A stretch of 5,301 nt of DNA from an uncultured Bryobacterales bacterium (lineage in GTDB: Bacteria > Acidobacteriota > Terriglobia > Bryobacterales > Bryobacteraceae), in contig CALMAV010000357.1 of assembly GCA_937859895.1 (NCBI GenBank), positions 1 to 5,301 on the forward strand, in the 5' to 3' direction. The first letter of the stretch is position 1. Each line of letters opens with the position of its first letter. A program made the position numbers and the translations under genes. Below the pieces are notes generated by a model that did not search any database, was not told the origin of the DNA, and was given only the letters and a program-made list of their open reading frames with translations. Shown piece by piece: positions 1-5,301 of this stretch.

Positions 1-491
1 GCACCCACCGGCCAATTCTTAACCGCATCCGAAAGCGAATCGTAAGGACTGACATCGGCGCCACCCACGCCCGTAGCTAAGCGGATTGTCTTTGCAGCAG
101 CTACGTGATCGCGCGTAAAAGGAGAGGCCATCTGATTCGTTCCATTCCGCATGTACCCAATGGCAATCTCAGTGTTCTGCGGTAAAGCGGTAACAAAGTC
201 TTTGAGAGTACTTATCTGAGTGTCAAAGCTGGTGCCGGACGAATCGTCAATCAAGAGCAGCAGCTGTACATTTTCTCCAGCCTTCGCCACATTGGTGACC
301 CGGTTCTTCTCCTTGCCCATAGCGACTGTAATGTCGTTTGGTTCAATGGGTGGAATCTGCTTGCCCCGCTTAGGCTCTAAGGTAACCACCATACTGACGG
401 ATGTAGGCGGAAGAGACGATTGCCCCGCAACTGCATTGACCATTGGCGCAAGGCATAGTACACCTGCCACAACAATTCGACTCAGATTCAT
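1..491 (-). CDS. Exported VWA-domain protein, N-terminal part (cut by left window edge)
   Basis: The minus strand is open from an ATG at 491-489 to the window edge: 163 codons, with the C-terminus outside. Residues 1-22 look like a Sec signal peptide: Arg5, then a hydrophobic stretch (IVVAGVLCLAPMV), with likely cleavage after Ala-Val-Ala at 20-22. It lacks a good lipobox, so a lipoprotein is unlikely. A proline- and lysine-containing segment (27-72) leads into a VWA fold: strand QLLLLIDDSSGTS (76-88), helix ISTLKDFVTAL, strand TEIAIGYM, then GGADVSPYDSLSDAV (143-157), which resembles the GGTxLYDAL region of VWA domains. The metal-site motif DxSxS is imperfect: D83-S85-T87 is the best fit, and Ala145 sits where a metal-site Thr is usual. 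VWA proteins of this kind are common in Acidobacteriota and are mostly uncharacterised; binding or adhesion outside the cytoplasm is the likely role. The gene begins 30 bp after the last glycosyltransferase stop and has no clear ribosome binding site. No in-frame ATG, GTG or TTG lies between that stop and this start. Confidence 0.5.
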   Translation of the reverse strand, partial: MNLSRIVVAGVLCLAPMVNAVAGQSSLPPTSVSMVVTLEPKRGKQIPPIEPNDITVAMGKEKNRVTNVAKAGENVQLLLLIDDSSGTSFDTQISTLKDFVTALPQNTEIAIGYMRNGTNQMASPFTRDHVAAAKTIRLATGVGGADVSPYDSLSDAVKNWPVG

Positions 492-521
492 ATATGACCA
501 ATACCGAGGGATAGAACTCGA
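492..521 (-). other. Intergenic gap between the last glycosyltransferase and the VWA gene
   Basis: These 30 bases separate the TAA of the third CgeB-like gene from the ATG of the VWA gene. I see no inverted repeat with a T-run, no clear promoter boxes and no GGAGG-like site. Read-through from the operon is therefore possible. A promoter for the VWA gene, if there is one, would lie inside the end of the glycosyltransferase gene. Confidence 0.5.
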
Positions 522-1661
522 TTAGATGAAAGCCGCTGCCTTGGAGGTACGAAGAGAATGGCGGGTCTGACTCGTTTGATGTGCGACTCGCTCAAGAGAG
601 GAGATCAGGTGCTCCTCCAGCTCTCTTGCCCTAACAGCAGCGGTATGAAATTCTAGAGTTCGCTTCCTCGCCTTTTCTCCTATCTGATGCTGCCGTTCCA
701 AAGGCAGCTTCAGGCACTCCGTCACATCCTGCGAGGTTAGTACTGGCAGTATTTCTGAGCCGACGCGAAAAATGGAGCCAAGTCCAGGCCAGGTATCGGT
801 AATGATCGGAATGCCGCAGGCTGCTGCTTCGAATAAACGCACGCTGGGCGAGTACCCGGACCGAACCATATCACGGCGGGTCAGGTTTAACGTGAAAGTC
901 TGAGAGTTGTACCATTCCCGATGATCATTGGCAGGGAGATGATCGATTCTTCCCACGTTTTCCGGCCACTTTATGCTCTCGGGATATTGCGGCCCGGCTA
1001 CGGCAAAACGTTTTTCCGGGTTTAAGTCGGCAACATCCAGGAGAAATTTCTGGAGCGCGGGTTGACGATCCTCAGCATAAGTGCCCAGATACCCTAGATC
1101 CCATTGCGATGGCCGCGGCTCTGGGAAGTACAGTGTTTGATCCACAGAACAGTACAAGGGTCGAGCACAGGGGGAGTGAAGTTGCTCCTCCAAATATGTC
1201 AGCGTTGGACCACCGGTAAAGGAAAGATAAAGGTTGTACTTACTAATGAGTGGCTGCGAGAGATACTCGCACTTACCGGCTCCCAGGCTGGTGAGAGTAA
1301 CCGGGGTATCGATGTCGTAGAAGACCTTCAACCCAGCGGCTGATCTGGTAACCCATTCTCCAACGGCAATGCCGTCCGGGACATAAGACCCGACAACTAC
1401 AAAGTCAGCCTCTGCGATAGTCTGCGCATACTCTTCACGCAACTGTTCAAGACTCTCATACAGACCAATTTGGCAGTAAGGCAGGTGGTCAAATTCGCGA
1501 TTACCGGCATACCAGGGAACATCACGCTCTAAAAACGTAACGCGATGCCCAAGGCCGGCGAACTCCTTCAGCAGCGCCCGATACGTTGTGGCATGACCAT
1601 TGCCCCAAGTTGAAGTTATAGTCAAACCGAGAAAGACGCCTTGCAACTGTGGATGGCTCAA
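522..1661 (-). CDS. CgeB-like glycosyltransferase (third of three), TTG start
   Basis: This 379-residue cytoplasmic protein has a GT-B-type two-domain layout. The N-terminal domain opens with strand GVFLGLTIT and the family-typical WGNGHATTYR (19-28), then LGHRVTFLERD (37-47) and VFYDIDTP (113-120). The C-terminal domain shows DLGYLGTY (188-195), KRFAVAGP (217-224) and SPSVRLFEAAACG (271-283), which resembles the Glyco_trans_1_2 end domain of CgeB-like proteins. Glu278 matches the second Glu of the EX7E motif of GT4 enzymes; the first is a Tyr here. The role is inferred to be sugar transfer from a nucleotide-sugar to a growing glycan; donor and acceptor are unknown. The TTG start (1661-1659) overlaps the upstream TGA as TTGA and has a strong AGGAG eight bases upstream. 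It aligns throughout with the gene before it, so the two are paralogues. The last 20 or so residues are a polar, basic tail (Ser, Thr, Arg, His) beyond the fold. Stop is TAA. Confidence 0.5.
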   Translation of the reverse strand: MSHPQLQGVFLGLTITSTWGNGHATTYRALLKEFAGLGHRVTFLERDVPWYAGNREFDHLPYCQIGLYESLEQLREEYAQTIAEADFVVVGSYVPDGIAVGEWVTRSAAGLKVFYDIDTPVTLTSLGAGKCEYLSQPLISKYNLYLSFTGGPTLTYLEEQLHSPCARPLYCSVDQTLYFPEPRPSQWDLGYLGTYAEDRQPALQKFLLDVADLNPEKRFAVAGPQYPESIKWPENVGRIDHLPANDHREWYNSQTFTLNLTRRDMVRSGYSPSVRLFEAAACGIPIITDTWPGLGSIFRVGSEILPVLTSQDVTECLKLPLERQHQIGEKARKRTLEFHTAAVRARELEEHLISSLERVAHQTSQTRHSLRTSKAAAFI

Positions 1662-2758
1662 ACCGGTATCTCCTGACCGGCACGTACGCGTGCGATTGCT
1701 TCTTGCATGGCAGCATCGACCAAGACGCCACGCTGGGTATAGGTATGGTCCTGCAGAACCTTCGCACGAGCTGCTTCCCCTATCGAACGCGCACGCTCAG
1801 CGTTGACCGATTGAGCCAACTGTGAGACTTGTTCACCATTCTCTGCAACCAACACTTCGCGCCCGGGCTCGAGGAATGTTTCAATGCCTTCCCAAGCATC
1901 CGTTACAAGACAAGTACCTGAGCCGGCAGCTTCGAAGACGCGGGTTGCCGGAGAGAATCCATAACGCGCCATGCTTTCGCGGCTAATGTTCAGCACCAGG
2001 CGAGCTGAACAGTTGAAAGCGTTGTGATCGCGCGTGTAAACATGCCCAACATAGGCAACGTTTGCAGGCATTGCTTTGTCCGCCCACCCATTACCGCCAA
2101 GGACGAAACGCTTCTGCGGAGTGAGTGCGGCTGCTTGGAGGAAGAACTCTTCTACTCGTGCCTCGCGGTCTGGAAGGCGGTTGCCCAAGAACGAAATATC
2201 ACCGCCAAAGCGCTCGTCGGAAGCCACTGGATAGTGAACGTCGGGATCAAAGGCGTTGTAGATGGCAACGCATTCGCGCGCGCCACGCAACTTGTACTCA
2301 TCAGTCACGCGCTTGCCGCCGCCATAGGTAAGCACAAGGTCAAACAGCGGCAGGGCACGGTGAAACAGATCGTCCGGGTGACTTTCAATACGCTCCAGCG
2401 TTGCCGGCGCGTCGACATCCCAAAAGACCTTGCAGATCGGTTCACCAATGGAACTGATGCGGGCCTCCAGCACATCGTCCAGCACGCCAACACCGCTCGC
2501 CTTTACAACTACTTCACATTGGGCTGACCAGGCAAGATTGCGGTTGAGGGCATCCTCGTCGTGGGGATCGTATACGACGATGCTGGCCCACTCCGGGTCA
2601 GGGATGTCGCGATGCTGCTGCCGCCCGTAAGCATCCGGCTCGAAGAATGTAATCTCATAACCGCGCTGAGCCAGGGCACGCAAAACGCCGCGGTAGTAAG
2701 TGGCTGCGCCGTTCCAATAAGCAGAGACGAGACTGGAACCCCAAAAGGCAATTCTCAC
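1658..2758 (-). CDS. CgeB-like glycosyltransferase (second of three), GTG start
   Basis: This 366-residue cytoplasmic protein is closely co-linear with the next gene downstream. The N-terminal domain has RIAFWGSS (2-9), WNGAATYYRG (15-24), RGYEITFFEPD (32-42) and VFWDVDAP (111-118). The C-terminal domain has GDISFLGN (186-193), KRFVLGGNGW (216-225), RLVLNISRESMARYGFSP (253-270) and RVFEAAGSG (273-281). Glu276 corresponds to the second Glu of the GT4 EX7E motif; the first position is Phe. The role is inferred to be transfer of one sugar in the glycan built by this operon. The start is GTG (2758-2756), overlapping the upstream TGA as GTGA. It is preceded by GGTGGA eight bases upstream and places the first beta-strand at residue 2, as expected for the fold. 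The final codons, which encode QEIPV, also carry the ribosome binding site of the next gene. The family assignment is secure on motifs; the substrate is not. Confidence 0.5.
   Translation of the reverse strand: MRIAFWGSSLVSAYWNGAATYYRGVLRALAQRGYEITFFEPDAYGRQQHRDIPDPEWASIVVYDPHDEDALNRNLAWSAQCEVVVKASGVGVLDDVLEARISSIGEPICKVFWDVDAPATLERIESHPDDLFHRALPLFDLVLTYGGGKRVTDEYKLRGARECVAIYNAFDPDVHYPVASDERFGGDISFLGNRLPDREARVEEFFLQAAALTPQKRFVLGGNGWADKAMPANVAYVGHVYTRDHNAFNCSARLVLNISRESMARYGFSPATRVFEAAGSGTCLVTDAWEGIETFLEPGREVLVAENGEQVSQLAQSVNAERARSIGEAARAKVLQDHTYTQRGVLVDAAMQEAIARVRAGQEIPV
1662..1681 (-). promoter_or_regulatory. Ribosome binding site in the loop of a small inverted repeat before the TTG start
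   Basis: AGGAG at 1674-1670 sits eight bases before the TTG at 1661, and this decides the start of the third CgeB-like gene. It is flanked by CCGGT (1680-1676) and ACCGG (1667-1663), a perfect 5-bp inverted repeat, extendable by one G-U pair (1681 with 1662). The AGGAG falls in the 8-base loop. The whole element lies inside the last codons of the preceding gene. The ribosome binding site is well supported; whether the hairpin acts in regulation is not known. Confidence 0.5.
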
Positions 2759-3858
2759 TGGCAGAGTCCACCGTAGATGCCGAGTAACTCATCCACGCGA
2801 TGAGCGCACGTATGGCGTGCTCGAATCGTTTGGAGGCCACTTTCCCTCAGGCTCTGCCGGAGCGAACCATCGTTCTTCACATCATGCAAATAACCGCGCA
2901 TCTGTTCTCCATCTTGAGCCATCAGGAAATCTTTGCCCACGCGGAAAAGCCCTTCACTATCGCTCCAAGGCGAGGAGATTAAGGGTATGCCACAAGCAAG
3001 TGCCTCAAATGGGCGAATGGTGGGGATGCCGGGCAACTGCTCCACGTACGGCCGACGCGGTACATGAATCGTCATCGTGTAGCAGGCAAAGACTTCCGGG
3101 ACTTGATAGTTCGGCAGCCAGCCACCGTACTCGATACCGGCACTCTTCAGTTCGCTCAAGGCAGCGGGAGGGTAACGAACGCCGTGGACGCGCGCCCTTA
3201 GTCCAAGGCTTCTTACGGGGCTTAAAAAGTACTCGCGAAGCTCTTCCGTACGCTCCTCGTCGCCCCAATTTCCAATCCAAACCAAGTCGCCGGCCTTGGG
3301 GTCCGCGTTCTGACTGCGTGGGTAGAAGACTCGTGTATCGGCAGCTTCATGCCAGACGTGAACCTGTCGGCCCCAGCCTAAACGCTCATACGCGTCGCGC
3401 AAAGAAGCACCGTAAGCGAGCACGCCGTCGTAGTGGGCGAGATCGAAGCGCGAAAGTTCATGGGGCGCGGTAACAGCCCGATGGTGAGTGTCATGGAAGA
3501 GCAGCTTTAAGTGGTTGTTTCGCGAACGCCACAGCCCTGCTTGCGACACGATGTCCGGAGCGTTCCACTCATGCACAATCGCCAGGTCTACGCCGTCGAG
3601 CCATTCGTCCCACCGCAGATTGTCCGATTGGTAAAGAGTGCTGCGAAGCGCGGGAAACCGCTGCTCAAAGTCCTGGGTAGCTGAGGGACCACCGTCGGCT
3701 ATAAGGTTGGCACGACTCCAGCTATCTTCAGGTTCGTAAACTTGCACGTGATGGCCCCGCGCTTGAAGTTCAGCAACAACACCACGCAGAAAATGAGCGT
3801 TGCCGTGATTCCAGTCAGAGAGCAGTGAATGATAAAACAGCGCAATTCGCAGGCTCAT
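2755..3858 (-). CDS. CgeB-like glycosyltransferase (first of three), diverged
   Basis: This 367-residue protein has the same two-domain plan as the two genes after it but is the most diverged. The N-terminal domain has LRIALFYHS (3-11), WNHGNAHFLRG (16-26), RGHHVQVYEPEDSW (34-47) and DLAIVHEWNAPD (91-102). At 121-127 it reads FHDTHHR where its paralogues have a D-x-D-x-P motif. The C-terminal domain has DLVWIGNWGDE (191-201), VHGVRYP (224-230) and IPTIRPFEALACG (278-290). Glu285 matches the second EX7E glutamate; Gly277 replaces the first. Its histidine- and tryptophan-rich N-domain may mean a different acceptor or donor from its paralogues (inference). The ATG start overlaps the GT4 stop as ATGA, with GAAGAG seven bases upstream, and its TGA overlaps the next GTG. 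CgeB itself is known from the Bacillus subtilis spore-coat glycan genes; that gives the family name here, not the function. Confidence 0.5.
   Translation of the reverse strand: MSLRIALFYHSLLSDWNHGNAHFLRGVVAELQARGHHVQVYEPEDSWSRANLIADGGPSATQDFEQRFPALRSTLYQSDNLRWDEWLDGVDLAIVHEWNAPDIVSQAGLWRSRNNHLKLLFHDTHHRAVTAPHELSRFDLAHYDGVLAYGASLRDAYERLGWGRQVHVWHEAADTRVFYPRSQNADPKAGDLVWIGNWGDEERTEELREYFLSPVRSLGLRARVHGVRYPPAALSELKSAGIEYGGWLPNYQVPEVFACYTMTIHVPRRPYVEQLPGIPTIRPFEALACGIPLISSPWSDSEGLFRVGKDFLMAQDGEQMRGYLHDVKNDGSLRQSLRESGLQTIRARHTCAHRVDELLGIYGGLCQ
2767..2772 (-). promoter_or_regulatory. Ribosome binding site (GGTGGA) for the GTG-start CgeB-like gene
   Basis: GGTGGA lies eight bases upstream of the GTG at 2758, within the end of the preceding gene. 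It is a fair Shine-Dalgarno match and supports GTG rather than a later start. Ribosomes ending at the overlapping TGA may also re-initiate here. Confidence 0.5.
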
Positions 3859-4940
3859 GCGGCCACTCTTCGGGCATTAAGAAGATCTGCATAGAAATGC
3901 CGATAGCCTTCGGCAAATGACGGCTGGTTGAATTGGAGAGACCGGGCATAAGCGGCAGTAGCTAAACGTTCACATTTCTCGTTGTCAACCGAGAGCCGAT
4001 TGATTGCTGCAATCCATCCGTCCGGCTGATGCGGGTTGAGGAAGAGAGCCGCGCCATCCCAAAGTTCCCGTGCACTGGCAGTATCGGCCAGCAGCAAGCA
4101 GCAGCGTGCACGCGCCGCCTCCAGAATGGCAAGACCGAACGGTTCGTATAAGGCCGGGTGAGCGAATAGGCGTGCGCGATTCATCCAGCTCAACACTTCG
4201 TCGTGCGGTAACTGTCCGAGCGCACGCAAGTGTTCGGGTGCAGTGCCGGAAGTGTCTCCGGCCAGATAGACCGGCACGTTCGACTGGCTCGCAATCGCGC
4301 TAAGTAAACCTAAGTTCTTGGCTTTATCCCAGAGCCGTCCGGCAGCGAGAACAATTAGTTCCTTGGGCTGTTGGTCTGCCGTTTCAAGAGCAACTCCGTT
4401 GTGGATGACAGCAATCTTTCCCCGAGCAATGCCGTAGATCCCGGCGATCTCACCAGCCATGAAGGCAGATGGAGCAACGATTCGGTCACAAGCTTGGAGG
4501 CCCGCCTGAACACGCTGCTTATACAGACTCCACTCAGCAGGTGCCTCGCAGCCGTGCACCGCTCGCCACCACGACAGCACACACGAGTGCGCGACGATCA
4601 ATGTCGGCAAATCCCAAGGCAACGCAGCGTGGACGTACCCATTCAGGTGAAGAATGTCAGGACGAAATTGGCGCACTAGCTTCTGAAGCCAGGTGCCCGC
4701 AGCATCTACATCAGGCCAAGGGTCAGCCATCCATTCAAGCGCGAAATCACTCTCAGCCAGCTCGACCGAAGCGGGCAGTTCAGGCCGTTGCGAGACTGAC
4801 GGGCGCGGGCCCATGGTGGCAACTAATACAGAGGCGCCATCTTGCACCAATGCATGAGCCAACGACGCTGTGTATTGCCAAACGCCCCCGACTGCGTCAG
4901 CAGTCAGCATGATGCGCTTCAGCTGTCTGTTGCCTGCCAC
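3855..4940 (-). CDS. GT4-family glycosyltransferase
   Basis: This 361-residue cytoplasmic GT-B enzyme (counted from GTG at 4940-4938) transfers a sugar from a nucleotide-sugar, with retention of configuration as usual for GT4. Visible motifs: glycine-rich loop TADAVGGVWQY (13-23), PDILHLNGYVHAALP (94-108), VAHSCVLSWWR (116-126), APSAFM (156-161), VIHNGV (178-183), AAGRLWDKAKN (199-209) and HPALYEPFGLAILEAAR (261-277), in which Glu266 and Glu274 form the EX7E motif. Length is normal for the family. Start choice: the frame stays open upstream to an ATG at 5027, but that would overlap the preceding gene by 83 bases and add 29 Arg/Ser/Trp-rich residues before the first beta-strand (KRIMLTAD). GTG at 4940 lies 4 nt after the upstream stop. 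ATG at 4910 is also possible but would cut into that strand. No good ribosome binding site precedes either, so coupling to the upstream gene is likely. Its TGA overlaps the next gene's ATG. Confidence 0.5.
   Translation of the reverse strand: MAGNRQLKRIMLTADAVGGVWQYTASLAHALVQDGASVLVATMGPRPSVSQRPELPASVELAESDFALEWMADPWPDVDAAGTWLQKLVRQFRPDILHLNGYVHAALPWDLPTLIVAHSCVLSWWRAVHGCEAPAEWSLYKQRVQAGLQACDRIVAPSAFMAGEIAGIYGIARGKIAVIHNGVALETADQQPKELIVLAAGRLWDKAKNLGLLSAIASQSNVPVYLAGDTSGTAPEHLRALGQLPHDEVLSWMNRARLFAHPALYEPFGLAILEAARARCCLLLADTASARELWDGAALFLNPHQPDGWIAAINRLSVDNEKCERLATAAYARSLQFNQPSFAEGYRHFYADLLNARRVAA
3866..3871 (-). promoter_or_regulatory. Weak ribosome binding site (GAAGAG) for the first CgeB-like gene
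   Basis: GAAGAG lies seven bases before the ATG at 3858, inside the C-terminal codons of the GT4 gene. The match is moderate. Together with the ATGA overlap it fits translational coupling. Confidence 0.5.
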
Positions 4941-4944
4941 AACG

Positions 4945-5301
4945 TCAACGGCCGTGGCCTGCGATCTCCAGCTCAACCAAGGCCTGCGGCCGCTTCTCCT
5001 GTATGTCGCTGAACGAATCGAAGCCATTCAGATATGCGGCATGGGCTCGCTCCCAAGCATCATCGTCGGGAGCACCCCACATACGCGTGTACTCAGGCGA
5101 ACCGGGATACGGGAACAGCGGCACGGGTTTATTGGCCCACACACCGTAGAGGTCCAGATTGTGACGCCAACTTTCCACGATATCCGCATCATCGCCTGTC
5201 ATCGCCAGCAGGTTCGCTTGAACGAATGGCACCAAGCGCTTGGCATAAATCAGACGATCGGACAATTCGTCGGTGGTCATCTTGCACCTCTTGTCGAGAA
5301 G
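4945..5301 (-). CDS. C-terminal end of a probable B12-binding radical SAM protein (cut by right window edge)
   Basis: The frame is open from the window edge for 118 codons to a TGA at 4947-4945. The sequence resembles the C-terminal region of B12-binding-domain radical SAM proteins of sugar-cassette type (I recall the family TIGR04295). Recognisable features are LIYAKRLVPFVQANLL, GVWANKPVPLFPYPGSPEYTRMWGAPDD and DSFSDIQEKRP. The cobalamin domain and the CxxxCxxC iron-sulfur motif would lie outside the window, so the call rests on tail similarity recalled from memory. If right, the enzyme would use an FeS cluster, SAM and cobalamin, often to methylate an unactivated carbon; the substrate here is unknown but is probably part of the glycan made by the following glycosyltransferases. 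An in-frame ATG at 5280-5278 has AGAGG six bases upstream and could be called as the start of a separate 111-residue gene. The open frame upstream and the lack of a complete domain make an internal Met more likely. Confidence 0.5.
   Translation of the reverse strand, partial: LLDKRCKMTTDELSDRLIYAKRLVPFVQANLLAMTGDDADIVESWRHNLDLYGVWANKPVPLFPYPGSPEYTRMWGAPDDDAWERAHAAYLNGFDSFSDIQEKRPQALVELEIAGHGR

Noticed and set aside
492..521. Possible terminator between the glycosyltransferase and VWA genes
   Set aside because: The 30-base gap has no GC-rich inverted repeat followed by a T-run in either direction.
220..525. Plus-strand open frame of 101 codons at the left end
   Set aside because: The minus strand here encodes a signal peptide followed by a VWA-like domain with matching strand and helix pattern; the plus-strand translation shows no recognisable features.
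2024..2527. Plus-strand open frame of 167 codons opposite the second CgeB-like gene
   Set aside because: It lies antisense to conserved motifs of the minus-strand gene, has no domain I recognise and fits no operon.
2817..3473. Plus-strand open frame of 218 codons opposite the first CgeB-like gene
   Set aside because: The translation is Arg/Ser/His-rich without recognisable motifs, and the minus strand carries a clear glycosyltransferase across the whole span.
4469..4912. Plus-strand open frame of 147 codons opposite the GT4 gene
   Set aside because: Low-complexity Arg/Gln/His/Ala-rich translation, antisense to the N-terminal domain of the GT4 enzyme.
1..5301. Repeats, CRISPR array, insertion sequence, tRNA or phage-defence genes
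   Set aside because: I saw no spaced direct repeats, terminal inverted repeats, transposase motifs, tRNA-like folds or nuclease/defence domains; the window is filled by coding sequence of one operon style.

Overview
All recognisable genes in this window lie on the minus strand and read from right to left. The DNA is moderately GC-rich. I read it as part of a polysaccharide or glycoconjugate biosynthesis operon followed by a secreted von Willebrand factor A (VWA) domain protein. The style of the VWA protein and the composition suggest an Acidobacteriota genome (Terriglobia-like). That is an inference from memory of similar proteins; there is no rRNA or other marker in the window.

Layout in order of transcription. 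(1) 5301-4945 is the C-terminal end of a protein cut by the window edge, resembling the tail of B12-binding radical SAM proteins found in sugar cassettes. (2) 4940-3855 is a GT4-family glycosyltransferase with an intact EX7E motif. (3-5) 3858-2755, 2758-1658 and 1661-522 are three consecutive CgeB-like glycosyltransferases of 366-379 residues. They are diverged paralogues, each keeping only the second glutamate of the EX7E motif. (6) 491 to the left edge is the N-terminal 163 codons of an exported VWA-domain protein, which starts 30 bp after the last glycosyltransferase.

The cassette is packed very tightly. The GT4 gene starts 4 nt after the radical SAM stop. Each CgeB-like gene overlaps its predecessor by exactly 4 nt, as ATGA, GTGA and TTGA in turn, so three different start codons are used with one junction design. 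This implies a single transcript and coupled translation. The four transferases could add successive sugars to one glycan, and the radical SAM enzyme could modify a sugar or lipid part of it, but substrate and product cannot be read from the sequence. There is no gene-free stretch over 300 bases, and I see no RNA gene, mobile element, CRISPR array or convincing terminator.

Most worth a second look are the triple CgeB-like tandem, the pairing of a radical SAM enzyme with four glycosyltransferases, a ribosome binding site sitting in the loop of a small inverted repeat before a TTG start, and the altered metal-site residues of the VWA protein.
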